Source of the DNA: Anseranas semipalmata
Lineage: Eukaryota > Chordata > Aves > Anseriformes > Anseranatidae
NCBI GenBank assembly: GCA_013399115.1
Contig: VXAA01005268.1
Span: 124,001-188,000, forward strand
Direction of reading: 5' to 3'
Length of the DNA stretch: 64,000 nt
Shown: piece by piece, positions 51,201-63,091 of the stretch
How positions within the stretch are numbered: position 1 is the stretch's first letter
How the letters are laid out: each line of letters begins with the position of its first letter
Program-made: the position numbers and the translations under genes
The notes under the pieces: generated by a model
Databases searched by the model: none
Told to the model about the DNA's origin: nothing
Seen by the model: only the letters and a program-made list of their open reading frames with translations

Positions 51201-53390
51201 GCACATCTTAAGGGCTTTGTGTTTATTAAGAGTTAACTGAAGTGACAGCTAATCAGACTCTTGAAGAAATCTTTGTTCTTGTCGAAATACATTTTCAGCA
51301 AAGGTTTACCAAGTGGCCCAGGAAAAAAAAATAAAAAAGATTTCAGGGACAAGTGGCACATCAATTTCCATTTTTACATCAGTCTCTTTCTCATCCACAG
51401 CTGGGTTAGCTGGGCAATGTGATAATTGTCAGCCATCCATAAGGAAAGATAAAATGAAGGCTAAACTCTTTGATATGCAAGTTTGCTTACTAAACCATAT
51501 GTGTTTTTTTTGTACCATGGCTCTCTTCAGAAGTACCAGCCTGCCTTTTCCAGCAGAGGAAAAAAGCACTTCTTCATAAACTGTTATTTAAGTAACAGTT
51601 ATCAAAATGCCTCCACTTGTGAATCTGTATTGGATCTTTCTGACTTACAGAAAATAAATGTCAATTAGATAATGTCAAGAAATAACACCTTTCTTCAACT
51701 TCTGCCCCGGTCTTTATTTTACTCACCCCATTAGAGGAAGCTTGCTTTCTCAATTGTGGCTGGTAGACAAAGGTGTCATTGGTATCACTTCTATCCCATG
51801 ACCATTTATTTCTTAAAGGAAGAACTGACAACACCTAAGCACCAAACTACTCTACTGGGCATAACTCCTGCAGCATTATCCCATGTTTTCCTGTATTCCC
51901 CAGCCATGACACGTTAACTTCCAATGTTTTGAGTCTGGCTGCAAATCTTTCAGACCAGGCAATCTGTTCTAAATCTGTTTCTAAAGCATCTTTTATAATG
52001 GAGTCCAAAGCAGCTTTTTAGCCACTACCATGTTACTAAGTACTACTAGGAGCAGTGCCAGGAGAGAGCAGCAAGGATAGAGGCTGTTTTCATTAAGTCT
52101 ACAGCCTTCTGCAAAATCCTGGGTCTTTGCACTGTAAAACCAGTTGCTAAATACCGAGCAACTTCACAGCAAATTTAAATTTCGATGAATAATTCATAAG
52201 AAAGTGGACTCCAAGTTAATGGACTGCTAACTACTTACTGACATTGTAATTCCTGCCTGAACCTTTCAAACCAAATCTCAATACCATCAGAAGTATCTTC
52301 CCTCAAACACGATGCACGATTCTGAAGGTTTGGGAATGGTGTAAGCATGGGCCTGAACTCAGAGAGCAGCTGTAAGGGACACAGAGTGAGAGACAGTCAT
52401 CAAACATTAAATATTTACTATTTGCCCTGTAAAGTTAGAACTTTTACTCATGTTTTCATTTCTTTCCCAGATTCTCAACTATTCCTGTCTGTATCTTGAT
52501 GCTTAGGACTCACTGCCGTACCAGACTCTGTTAGTGGCACCTTGAGTTTGTCAAAGCAATGTAAGAAGTCTGATAATAAAATTACCTTGCATTTCTCTCA
52601 TGCAAAGTGTGTGGAAGTTGCACACCAAGGTCTTCTCTGTAGCTTCATTAAAAACACTCTGCAAGTTCTAGGAATAGATGAAAAGATCTTCCAAGGGTAG
52701 CTAAATAGAGTTTGAAGCCTCAGACCACTTTCTTGCACAGACTGCTATAGTTTTAAGAGTTTTATCACGTCTGTTCAATTTAGACAATATAAATAAAAGG
52801 ATAAAAATGAAGCATATGTAAGCTCTGTTGCCACTGTGACATCCTCAAGTGCATCAGTTAGAGATTGACATTTCCTATTGTGTCATGTTTTTTACATTGG
52901 AGCGGGATCTCAGAATAGGAAAACACCCAATAACCTTACACTCCTAAGTCAGGATGGTTACAAATAGCTCCAGCTCGACATTCCCATTGAGCTGTAGTGG
53001 TGTCACCACTGCTGGGAGGAGGAAATCCCCATAAATCCTTCAGCTGAAAGCTCACTCATACATAAACCACAACCTTCAGTGTGCAGAAATACAGAAAAGA
53101 ACCTAAATATGATCTCCTAGTACACACAGAGTATTAGAAAAGTAACTGCTGTTTATCGTGACTTCAATGCCCATCAGGTCATTATAAAAATACACCTGTT
53201 TAACACCTAGCATAGCCTTTTCCACTAGCAATTAAGCAGTTGCCATGGTAATGAAGCTGATCCTGCCTGACCTATTTTTCTTACAAGTGGTGGTCATCAT
53301 GTGAAGTACTACCTCTTGCTACGGTATTTTGTCTTTGTAAGTATCTAACCTTTAAATGCTTGTTAACTTCTTAGGCATAAGCAACTCCCT

Positions 53391-53412
53391 GTTTGTTTGT
53401 TTGTTTGTTTTT
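53391..53412. repeat. (GTTT)5 simple repeat
   Basis: Five consecutive GTTT units form a clean tetranucleotide microsatellite. Confidence 0.9.
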
Positions 53413-54129
53413 CCTATCAAGGCTACTGAATGCAAAAGTCATGGCTACATTTATTTAATAGTCATTTTTTAAAGTGTGGCTTACTTTTTTAGACTGTTTA
53501 TTTGAAATCTGAAGTTATAGGAAACCTACACTACTACTTCAAAGCCAAAGGTGTGCTCATTATTGCAAGAAAAAAAAAATTGCAAGAAAAAAAATCAGGT
53601 TGAAAAGGGGAGACAGCAAAATGATACAAAAACTGGAAGCAATATACACCATAAGTCTTTTGGAAAGCAAAACAAAGGCAATGGGTACAACTTCATTCAA
53701 GAAAGTGGCAACTTCTTTCTATTCAGCAGATCTACCCAATGCTGGCTGAGTTACCAGCACATCAGCTGAGTAACCAGCATGCCCATGTTGGTCTTCTGCC
53801 AGCACTCTCCTCTGTGGCTGGACATGGCAGTGTGGCAGGCTTTTCCCCTCCTCTTGAATTAGCTATGTTCATGGCTATCCACCTTCTGCCACATTTCATT
53901 TCATTCCACTGTTTCGAGTGCCAGTTTTCCAACCGAGTCACCAACAAATCCATACCTGGCCCATGAGATTCCTCCTGAAATCTTTACACAGCAGTATCCT
54001 CAAACTCACAACTTTCCCAAGCACTGGACAAACCTTTGGATTTTGACACAATAGACAAATTTCTCAGGGTCTCTCTCCAGTGAAGGTCCACTCTTTGGCT
54101 TGGCACAAACAGCCCCTATCCCCTAATTT

Positions 54130-54450
54130 ATGCCCTGATGCACATCTGCTGAAGATGGTTGTCAGTGGAGATGTGGAAAACCTGCCCCAGTATCATCCCC
54201 CAATGTACTCTGCTTTTCACTGACACCAGATGAACATCAAAGCCGTTGATTACCTCTCTCCAAGCCAGACAATCCTGCCAACTTTCAACCCATCTAACCA
54301 TCATGCATCTAGCCCCTATGTCCTCAGCTTCCAAACGACAATACTACAGCCAACAGTGTCCAAAGTCTTTCCAAACTCAAAATGAATTACGTCCACCACT
54401 CTCCCATCATCCTTGTAGCCACTCATTTCATCATGCAAGGAATCAATCAC
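54130..54450 (-). mobile_element. Old CR1-family LINE reverse-transcriptase remnant
   Basis: Read on the minus strand, this gives a decayed DVIHFEFGKTLDTV (family form DVVYLDFSKAFDTV). In the next frame MVRWVESWQDCLAWREVING follows, and then SVKSRVHWGMILGQVFHIST, matching the order RWVKNWLDGR-R-VVNG and [17 protein letters not shown] of CR1 reverse transcriptase. Frames are broken between blocks and the divergence is much greater than in the 42- and 59-kb copies. It is sense to PRKG1. Its ends are uncertain, and no 3' UTR was recognised to the left. Confidence 0.65.
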
Positions 54451-55850
54451 TGAAAGCGTGGAAGTTTCTTTCATTATTTCTGAAATATTCTGTCAACAAA
54501 TTATGCAGCCCTAAAGCTGCATTTTCCATCAAATAAATGGTTAACCAAAATGCTCTGTTTGTCATTGTGCATTTGCGGACAAACACGGATTTTTCATTAG
54601 GATCAAAGGACAGTCTGGATACACAGTTTTCAAACATGAAGTCTGAGACATCCTTCTAAAAATCAGTTAGTAGGCAAAACTCCTCACCAAGTGTGGGAAA
54701 AAGACCATTCCTTTACTATTTTATCTCCCAATCATTCAATATATTTGAAACATTTCAATCTGCAGGAATACAAGCATGGTTTCTTTGGAGCCCATTAGTA
54801 ATTCTCTAACAGTTTTGTTTTCGCTGGAGACCTCAGTTGGTTTTCCAATTACCAACTCAAGGCGATTAACAGTTTTGCAAGGAGAAAAATTATTGGCACA
54901 TGCCAGAACAGAGGCTTTGTGAAGGGCTGGCGGATGAAGATATGCATAGAAATGGAAGAGTGCTCCAATGCACCCTTATCCCTTTTATTGGGATAAGAAA
55001 GGAAGAAGTAGATTTTACAACAACTGCTCAGCATCCAGCAAGTGACCAGTAATTTCCCTTGGTGGTTAGTTATTTCTGCAGCACTGGATGCCACTTTGTG
55101 GCTAGTCCTGTTAATGACTTGCTATGCAGTCCCAAAATGTGAGAACAGAAAATAACTGGCAGACAAAAACGTGATTTGGAGTGTACTTGAATGCTACATA
55201 CTAGAATTCAGCGGCAAAAGGATTTCCAGACAAATATAACCCAAAGGCATGACTGTCCCTGGCCAGATGCAATGGTTACATACAAGCACTGGCAAGAACA
55301 TTTCTCTGCCATGGACTTGCATGGTCAATAAAACATCTGTGAAGAAAACTGGGATTCATTTAAGGTGACTGGCCCACCACGCATTTAACTGTTATTTTGG
55401 ACCAAAAAAGAAAAAGTAATAATGAATTGACACTGATTTCTGGAAGCCACGTTGCATGCAGAATAGCTAACTGAAGAAAATCTAGGGTGTTACAGTCCAT
55501 TTTTCAATATCTATTGTTTCAGGCTGCAAATTGATATGATTGTTCAGTCCCATGCAAGTATTTCTGAAGTTGCCTCATTTGGGCAAATGAGAGCAAAATT
55601 AACCCCTTCCCCCAAAAATTTGTATAACAAGTATCAATGTAATGGAAAATCTGTAAAATTAGATAATCTAAAGTACGTGAAAAATGTATTTAGTCATGTC
55701 TTCTTACAAGACAAGGAGCTGAGGGCTTCCATAGGTGGTCAAATACATTGAGGTGAAATTTCTTCTTAGAAGAGGGGAAAAATAGATACAGAAGCTAAAC
55801 TTCTGCCCGTACCTTCCTGTCAAGAAATGCTCACGTTACTCACTCATTTG

Positions 55851-55873
55851 AAATAAATAATAACAATAATAAT
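55851..55873. repeat. A-rich (AAT)n/(TAAC) simple repeat
   Basis: AAATAAATAATAACAATAATAAT is an imperfect trinucleotide/tetranucleotide A-rich repeat. Confidence 0.75.
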
Positions 55874-57194
55874 CCTTTCACATATGACCTGATACCTATT
55901 AATATCTGATTATTAGAGGGGCAAAAAGAAATGAAGTTTGACTTCTGCAAGCCTTCAGCTGTATTTCTATCAGCACAGAAAGCGATGGGGAGAGGCTACC
56001 ACCATGAAGGCCAGTCTCAGTTTGCCTGGTCAAAAACCAAGATATTTTAAAGCAGACACCTGGCACTGCTTAAATCCTTCTCCTGAACATCACTTAATTC
56101 CTTTGAGGACAGGGGACTGTCAGATGCTTTGGTAGGTATCTATTTGCAATTTAAGCATGAAAACAGACTCAAGAATATGGACTGTCTGGTGTGATAACAT
56201 GGTGGATAAAAATGTCTGTGATTATCAAAAGTCTGCACGCTAACCAAGGATTCCAAAACTGGCTTTGGGGCCTGAAATGGAAGACAGTTAAATGGGTCAT
56301 GGGAGACTTACCCCTGAAAAAGAAGGATAAGAAATGGCCCTGGATTTTCAAACATACCGTGTTTTCTTTGCTTGTCATGCAGCAAGATGAATCTACCTTC
56401 CTGAGACCTTTACAGCAGACACAAAAAGACCTCCCTAGTCTCCTGTGTTGTTGCTTTCACTTTGATTTCCAACCTATTGATTTGTTAATAATTTGATAAT
56501 GATCACTTAGAAGGAGCTGAAGGGGTTTGACCTCTTTGGAGAGGAGTTTTGAATACTTGATCCAATTTAGCCATCCTGGTCAAACCACTGGTGAGAGATG
56601 TTCTGTGGGCATGCAGTCAGAATGACAAACAGGGAACATCTGTGGCCATAAAAGCGAGATCAATGGACAGAGGTGTGTCACTCCTTGCCATTTCCCACAT
56701 TGCCAGTAAGCTACAGGAGTACAGTTTTATACATCGAGGAGTAAAGACCATTGCACTTTGCCAGGATAAAGGCCTTAGGACTGAGTTTTCTGTGATTACT
56801 CCTAAACTTTAAAACTAGTATCAATATTTGCATGAGTCATTCTAAATGGGTATCAGTAAATTACAAACAGATTAGTAAACTGTGAAAGTCAGATAATAGA
56901 CCATGTACTCTAATTACTGGTACAGCACAGGACATAGGACCTTTCTGAACTAATTGCTTTAAAGCAGAATGCTATTTTTAGAGAAACTTAAAATCTTGAT
57001 TTTGAAAAGAATTATAAAATCCATTATAATCTCTTTCAAGGTGTTTCAATAATTCAGAATTACCTTTGTTGTAACACCAGGTCTATTGCTATCCTAGCTC
57101 AACCTCTGGCCACTTTTCTTACCTCTTCTATGACCTTTTATTAAGGTTCCCTGCATGGATTCCTGCACACCATGAACATTTTACCACATTGTCT

Positions 57195-57395
57195 TCTCTC
57201 AGTTAGACTAGGTGTATTGAGCTCCTTGTGTCCCTCAGGAGAAGGCATCTTTTCCATCCCCATAATTACTCCCATGGCTCTCCTCTCAACTCTGTTCAAT
57301 ATACCTGCTTCTCCTGAATTATGGACATCTGAGTTGGGCAAGACCTTCCAGCTACAGAGAGCACACCATATGCAGGCTCATGTAATTGCCCCATT
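57195..57395 (-). mobile_element. Possible ancient CR1/L3-like LINE fragment
   Basis: GGCTCTCCTCTCAACTCTGT, followed by TCAATATACCTG and GAATTATGGACATCTGAGTT, and then an AGCTACAGAGAGCACACC segment, resembles the antisense of the conserved CR1 C-terminal region. That region usually reads CTCTCC-CTGGACNCGCTCCA then CAGAACTGGACACAGTACTCCAG. The match is loose and has no reliable ends. It could be coincidental. Confidence 0.35.
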
Positions 57396-59073
57396 TTTTG
57401 ACTGCCGGTCCAAGGATTTCCAACTTTTTTGGCCTATCATTGCATTAGGTTCATTTCCAGCCCCTGATGGTGGGTCCAGACCATCCAAACCTTTACTAAG
57501 CTAGCTTTCAATTGGTTAATACCAGGTCAAGTTCCTCACAGGCATATGATGACATTATGTCAATGCTTCTACACATCATCCAGATTTGTTTCCACAGTAA
57601 AAGACCACAAAAAAAATTCCCAAGGCTAACTTCCCATGAGCTCGCTGTTTCTCACAATCCTATCATCCTCTTTTATGCTCTGAATCCAATCTCAGTTGTT
57701 ATATATTTTGTTCAAGATGACTATCACTCCATTTAATCAACACTGGCCTCACATAAACTGTTTTCCACTTCTGGAACCTCTGAGCTGTTGCAAGATTCAT
57801 TAAAATCAGTGTTAATGAGCAAAAAGCTCCCACCAACTCCTCTTCAAAAAATTCTTTGATGCATGCAACCAAACTGGCCAAATATCAGGGATATCTTTTA
57901 GTTTCCACTATCAGACACAGCTTGTTCCCATCTCTATGGCTATGCAGAACCTCTCTACTTCATCCACGACAAGTCACAACTACAGCTCATCATTGCTCAT
58001 TTTTAAACGAGGAATAAATGCAAAGCGTAAACTACACTCTGGTGTAAACTACACTGGAGGAAAAATCTCCAAAATGTCTCATCTTTTGCAATTCATCATA
58101 ATTCACCCATCTTAAAAGCTAAGCATCGCTGTTCTGCCCTGTTCTACCAGAGCTAGGGTGTGAATGACTAACCTAGACATTTTAAATAGTTAGTAGATCA
58201 AAGACACAAAGATTATCACGATATAGCATTTACAAAATAACAACCTAACATGTCTTGCTTGGTTATTCTGGGCTGCCTCCTCAGCTTCTCACATATAAGG
58301 GACACCTCAATGAAGCTACCCAAGGCTATCCAGCATGTGTTGCAGATCTTGTTATGGAGCTCATGCTACCTTTGCAGAGTCTTATTTTAAGTGACATTAT
58401 AATGTGTTCAGAATAAAATAACCTTAAATATAGTAATTTCATCTACTTTAAAATTTGCAGAACCCCAAATCTCAAGATGTCTACACTTTACTCCATTTTA
58501 GCAAGCAATTGAAAACAATCTTCCTGGTATACACAGGCACAAATATCCACATAATATCACAATACAAAATGTTAATTTGGTAAGGATGAACTACATCAAA
58601 CAAACGCCTTAATAAATCTCCAGTTATGTCAGATGCTCTGTATGGAGCTGTGATGAGCTTTTTTTCTTAGCTGCTGCAGAAAACACAAAAAATTAAGTCA
58701 TTTCTCAGCCCAATTTGTTCTGGAGCTCAGAAAGCTGCTGTCCTCTGAATCCTGACAGAAACTAATAGGCAGCAAGACAGAACTGGTTTTGACCTGACAC
58801 AAAATTACTGACAGCAGTTTTCTTTCTCCAGTCAGGATGTCAGATATAACCATCCCTGATGGCTTTGAAGCACCACTGCAACAATACAGGACCAGATTCT
58901 GGTCCTATCTGTATCAACAGGAAACCATACTAATACCTGGTTTGCCAGAAAATTACTTCAGGCTGACTGATCTGCACCTGAGATCAGACTCTACATGCAC
59001 TGAAAGGTAAAACATGATTCTCATCATGGGAAGAAACAGTAACTGATGACAAATGAAAGACAGCATTCATCCT

Positions 59074-59114
59074 AAAAAAAAAATATATATATATATATAA
59101 TATATATATATATT
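59074..59114. repeat. Poly-A plus (AT)n microsatellite
   Basis: Ten A lead into about eight AT units, a single AA interruption, and six or seven TA units. It is self-complementary and prone to length change. Confidence 0.9.
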
Positions 59115-59133
59115 GATTTGGGAATTTAAAATT

Positions 59134-59152
59134 AAAATAAATAAATAAATAA
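59134..59152. repeat. (AAAT)n simple repeat
   Basis: Four AAAT units lie just right of the AT microsatellite. Confidence 0.85.
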
Positions 59153-59414
59153 GTCAATGCCATTCTTTTTAAAGGCTAACAGAAGAAAGCAGGGATTTAA
59201 AACAAATATGATTTGGTGTCTACTGAGATCATGACCACATCTTTAAAGGTTTTTTGCTTACTGATACAGTCACTTTTACAGGAGAAAAAAAAGTGTTTTT
59301 GTGGCAGAACAAAGAATCACAGAATCATTTAGGTTGGAAAAGACCTCCAAGATCATCCAGTCCAACCTATGACCTAACACTACCAAGACCTCCACTAAAC
59401 CATGTCACTAAGCT

Positions 59415-59436
59415 NNNNNNNNNNNNNNNNNNNNNN
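59415..59436. other. Assembly gap, 22 N
   Basis: Twenty-two undefined bases fall inside the minus-strand CR1. The left flank is CR1 3' UTR and the right flank is the end of ORF2 (LEKRRLR). By comparison with the plus-strand CR1 copy at 42-43.5 kb, about 240 bp should separate these points, so the gap is probably underestimated. Confidence 0.98.
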
Positions 59437-60074
59437 CCCCTGAGCCTCCTCTTCTCCAGGCTAAACAACCCCAGCTCCCTCAGCCGCTCCTCGTAGGACT
59501 TGTTCTCCAGACCCCTCACCAGCTTCGTTGCCCTTCTCTGGACCCGCTCCAGCCCCTCGACGTCCTTCCTGTAGTGAGGGGCCCAAAACTGAGCACAGGA
59601 CTCGAGGTGCGGCCTCACCAGCGCCGAGTACAGGGGGACAATCCCTTCCCTAGTCCTGCTGGCCACACTGTTCCTGATACAAGCCAGGATGCTGTTGGCC
59701 TTGTTGGCCACCTGAGCACACTGCTGGCTCATGTTCAGCCGGCTATCCACCAATACTCCCAGGTCCTTCTCTGCCAGGCAGCTCTCCAGCCACTCATCCC
59801 CCAGCCTGTAGCGCTGCTTGGGGTTGTTGTGCCCCAAGTGCAGGACCCGGCACTTGGCCTTGTTGAACTTCATAGGCCCCATCGACTTGCGTACATCTAA
59901 GTGCTGTAGCAGGTCACCAACTACCTCCTCGTGGGTTATGAGGGCCACATTCTGCTCCCCATCACCTTCCACCAGCTCAGGGGGCTGGGTACCTGGAGAA
60001 CAAGTGGTCTTGCTGCTAAAGACTGAGGCAAAGAAGGCATTAAGCACCTCAGGCTTTTCCTCATCTCTTGTCAC
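59437..60074 (-). pseudogene. CR1 ORF2 remnant, uninterrupted frame across an RT deletion
   Basis: The frame is open from a Met at 60074 to the gap. It encodes about 145 residues from the junction to the gap with the CR1 signature blocks [33 protein letters not shown] and [20 protein letters not shown], preceded by about 65 residues of the linker. The catalytic reverse transcriptase motifs, including F/YADD, are absent because the deletion joins SMGP directly to MKFNKAKC. It is therefore catalytically dead. The frame's apparent continuation through the N run into 59367-59414 is an artefact of unknown bases. Confidence 0.88.
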
Positions 60075-63073
60075 TAACAGAGACAGGATCTTGGCTTATT
60101 TTCCTTCGAAATATAAAGACGGTGTGTCATATAGTACAACAAGCCTACCAGTAAATTAGATTTTACCTCCACTAGAAAATTCCGGGTTGAATGAAGAAAG
60201 AACAAGCAAAGTCAAGCACTTCAAAATCCTTACCATCTGTGGTTTCCCTGTCTGCACCCCCTGGTCCAGGTCACAAGCTGTTTCCCACAATAGAAATCAA
60301 TCCATCATTTCAGCAAAGCCCTAAATTGCCCCACAGATGGACATCAGGAGCAAAGTAACTGCCTGTCACCTGCCTTTGGTAAATTATTTACTGCTGAATT
60401 GCTGATCAAACCTTAAAACTGCCACAGCTGGAAGCAGGTGTGATGGGGAAAAGCCCTTTTCCTGTATTACACTCTTGCTAAGCTGTAACGAGCACCTGTG
60501 GGGAAAAAAAAAAGCCTGAAGTGTGAACACTGACTGAAGGGAAACATATGTAGAGCAGCACAGGAGAAAATCAATCCATGCTAATGGCATTCTTAGCAGC
60601 AGATGCCAAAAACACAACCAGGCACCAGAGTAAACACCCAGAGATGTTGGTGTACAAACACTCTGATTTGGTCAAACATCAGCAGTAGTAAGAGGGAAAG
60701 CACAGCACGCCCCATTGATATGTGGTTCCCCCTTTGGAGGGCAAACTATTAGGACATTAAAATGAGATATAGACTTATTCTCATTTGTATTCATCCACAT
60801 TTCAAACACCCTGGACACCAAGACCAATGCTCTCTTTAGGGTGGTCTGGGGTCTGCTGTCTTCAGTCCCTTTAATGCACTTGGTCGGGTTATTGCAGCTG
60901 CCTGGATTGAAATAAACCAATAAAATAGCAATTATTCCTCCCCCTTCCTCATGCTTTGAATCAACAGGAGCATTATACTTCTGCCTTCTCTTCACTTCTC
61001 CTCCCTTCTTCTTCTGGTGCATTGCTTCCAACAGAGATTTTCCTTAGATTAAAAAGATACTTGGTCAATACTAACCTCCTATTACTTAAAAAAGTGCCTG
61101 CCCCAGCCACTTCATGTGCATTACTAGCATTCACGTGGGATTATGGAGGCTAGGTTAAAAAAACTATTTTATAAATTCCTAAACTGTCTTTCCCACCACT
61201 GAAAAATCAGAAAGACTACTTTTTGTGTTGAAAACTGACAGCTTGATACTGTGGCACATCGTTTCAGTTCTGCTTCAGCACCTGTGGCGCGGTGAAAACC
61301 ATCCCCTTACACTCAGCCACTTGCAAACACAAACTGCCTTCAAGATACCCTCAAGTGTCCTGAGCCCAAACCAAATTTAAAGGAATGTGGTGAAAACAAA
61401 CCGACAAGATTTTGTGCGACTTCCAAATCCAAAACACAGCTTTTTTTCACACAGAGCTCCTGAAATACCACACAACCTGTACGGGGGTCTCTCCTTGGTT
61501 TGTCTTTGTGCTTTACACATGAGCCTGGGAGGTGTGGAGGACCTCCTGAGAGCGCCTGTGGGCACAGCATATCCTCACCACCTGCAGCCTTGCACTGAGC
61601 CTGTCACATAACAGCACCCCTGAACCCTTCCCGCGCCTGCCCAAGGAAATATAACAGCCTTTTACTTCTTTTTACCTTCAGGCCAACCCTGCTTTGCTTC
61701 CTGACATCTTATTTATTCTCCGCTTCCCATCCCGGAGGCTGCCTCAGTCCTCCCCTGCTGCAGCACTCATTAACGCTCTTCCCTGGAAAGCTAGTCCAGC
61801 TTTCTAAAATGTCTATTTTCACCAATGCTGGCTGTAACACATGATTTATCTAAACAAAATGCAGAAGACTAAGGTTTCTGAAAACTCTCTTAAGTCACCT
61901 TAGTCTTTCACACTAAAACCCCAGGTATAACTCAGCGTAGCTCCTCACGGTGCTGTGAGTTTAACACAACCTTCACAGAGTCGAGGGCTGAGCTGTATTT
62001 CCATATCACCTTAAAAAAAGAAACACACTGATAGGCATATTATATAGGAAAATTCTTTGATTTGTTGCAAACAAGGATGAATTCATTCTTCATTCTAATG
62101 ATCACTGAGGAGTCCTATAACCCCATTAAAACTTCTGCACTAAATGAACTCAAAGCTGAGTTGATTTTCTGCTTGCGTGAATAGTCCCTCTTGCCTATCC
62201 TTTTGCTCACATCGAGCACTTATGAAAAAGGGTAATTTTAACCCTCGCTGCATTCTCAGGGTGGCTGCAGACCTCAGCCAAGAATGTATTAGATGGAGGT
62301 CTGCTCTGAAAGAGCACCCATCATTTCCAGGTGCCTTCTTCAAAGCCAGACCCTTGCTCCTGTGGCGTGGAAAGAATCTGGCTGCTTACATTTTCCAGCT
62401 AAAATCACCACTGTGATTTTATGTGATACTCTAAGGTAGATCAGTCATTCAATCTTCCCTCTCTTAGCAGACCTGTGGGTTTTAGGCAGCATAAAGCGAT
62501 ACAAGAAACAGTGCATCCTAGGAGAGAAAGGAAGATACTACCTGACAGCTCTGCAAATCAGAGTAAAATTGTGGGTGACATGCGATACACCTCACTTGAG
62601 TTATGCTAACAGGAAAGAGAGGGCTGAAAAATATCACGCGAATACCTCAGAAGAGAGAAAAGATTCAGAGCTTTCCACAGACAGGATTCAGAAAGCCAGC
62701 TCAGATGCAAACCAGCCAAATTATGTGTTCATTACCTCACCCTGTTTTTACTCTTTCCTGTGCATCTTACTATGGTCAGTCTGGGGCATAGAAGAGGAAG
62801 GTGAGCTGACTTCCAGGTTCTATCATTTCATCTACAGCTCTTGGGAGGTGCTGTTTGGATGTTTCCAGCCTTCCTGGCTCCATCCAGCAGATCATAACCT
62901 GGACACAAGCCTTCTTGTGACCATGTCAATAGCACAGTTCACGGATCACATGATTGAGCTGGTGTCTGTAGGCCTGGCCAGCAACAGTGAAACACCAGGT
63001 GAGGTAACTCTGCCTTCTTGGTTGCCTCTGAGGTCAGAGGGAACCTGATCATGACATAGTTCAGCTTGTTCCT

Positions 63074-63091
63074 CCAAGGAACATTCCTTGG
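63074..63091. repeat. 8-bp perfect inverted repeat with 2-nt spacer
   Basis: CCAAGGAA (63074-63081) and TTCCTTGG (63084-63091) are exact reverse complements around CA. The centre GGAACATTCC contains a GAA-nn-TTC heat-shock-element-like core and an ACATTCC TEAD-like match. Both motifs are short and may be coincidental. Confidence 0.5.

Larger units (their letters stand above)
59314..60092 (-). mobile_element. CR1 LINE, internally deleted, minus-strand, interrupted by gap
   Basis: The left end (GAATCACAGAATCATTTAGG, then TTGGAAAAGACCTCCAAGATC) is the reverse complement of the CR1 3' terminus, so the element is sense to PRKG1. Right of a 22-N gap lies the C-terminal part of CR1 ORF2. It is followed directly by the linker region ahead of the reverse transcriptase ([18 protein letters not shown] to [10 protein letters not shown]). 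The reverse transcriptase core between these is missing, with the junction near 59873-59876. The 5' boundary is near 60090. Compared with the 42-kb copy it is less degraded and probably younger. Confidence 0.93.

Noticed and set aside
57119..57135. CTTACCTCTTC, a good minus-strand donor context like that of the 64-bp exon
   Set aside because: The upstream peptide does not match PRKG1 and contains a stop. Treated as a cryptic donor.
59367..59414. Continuation of the CR1 reading frame through the N run
   Set aside because: The frame passes through undefined bases into CR1 3' UTR sequence, which is non-coding. The join is an artefact.
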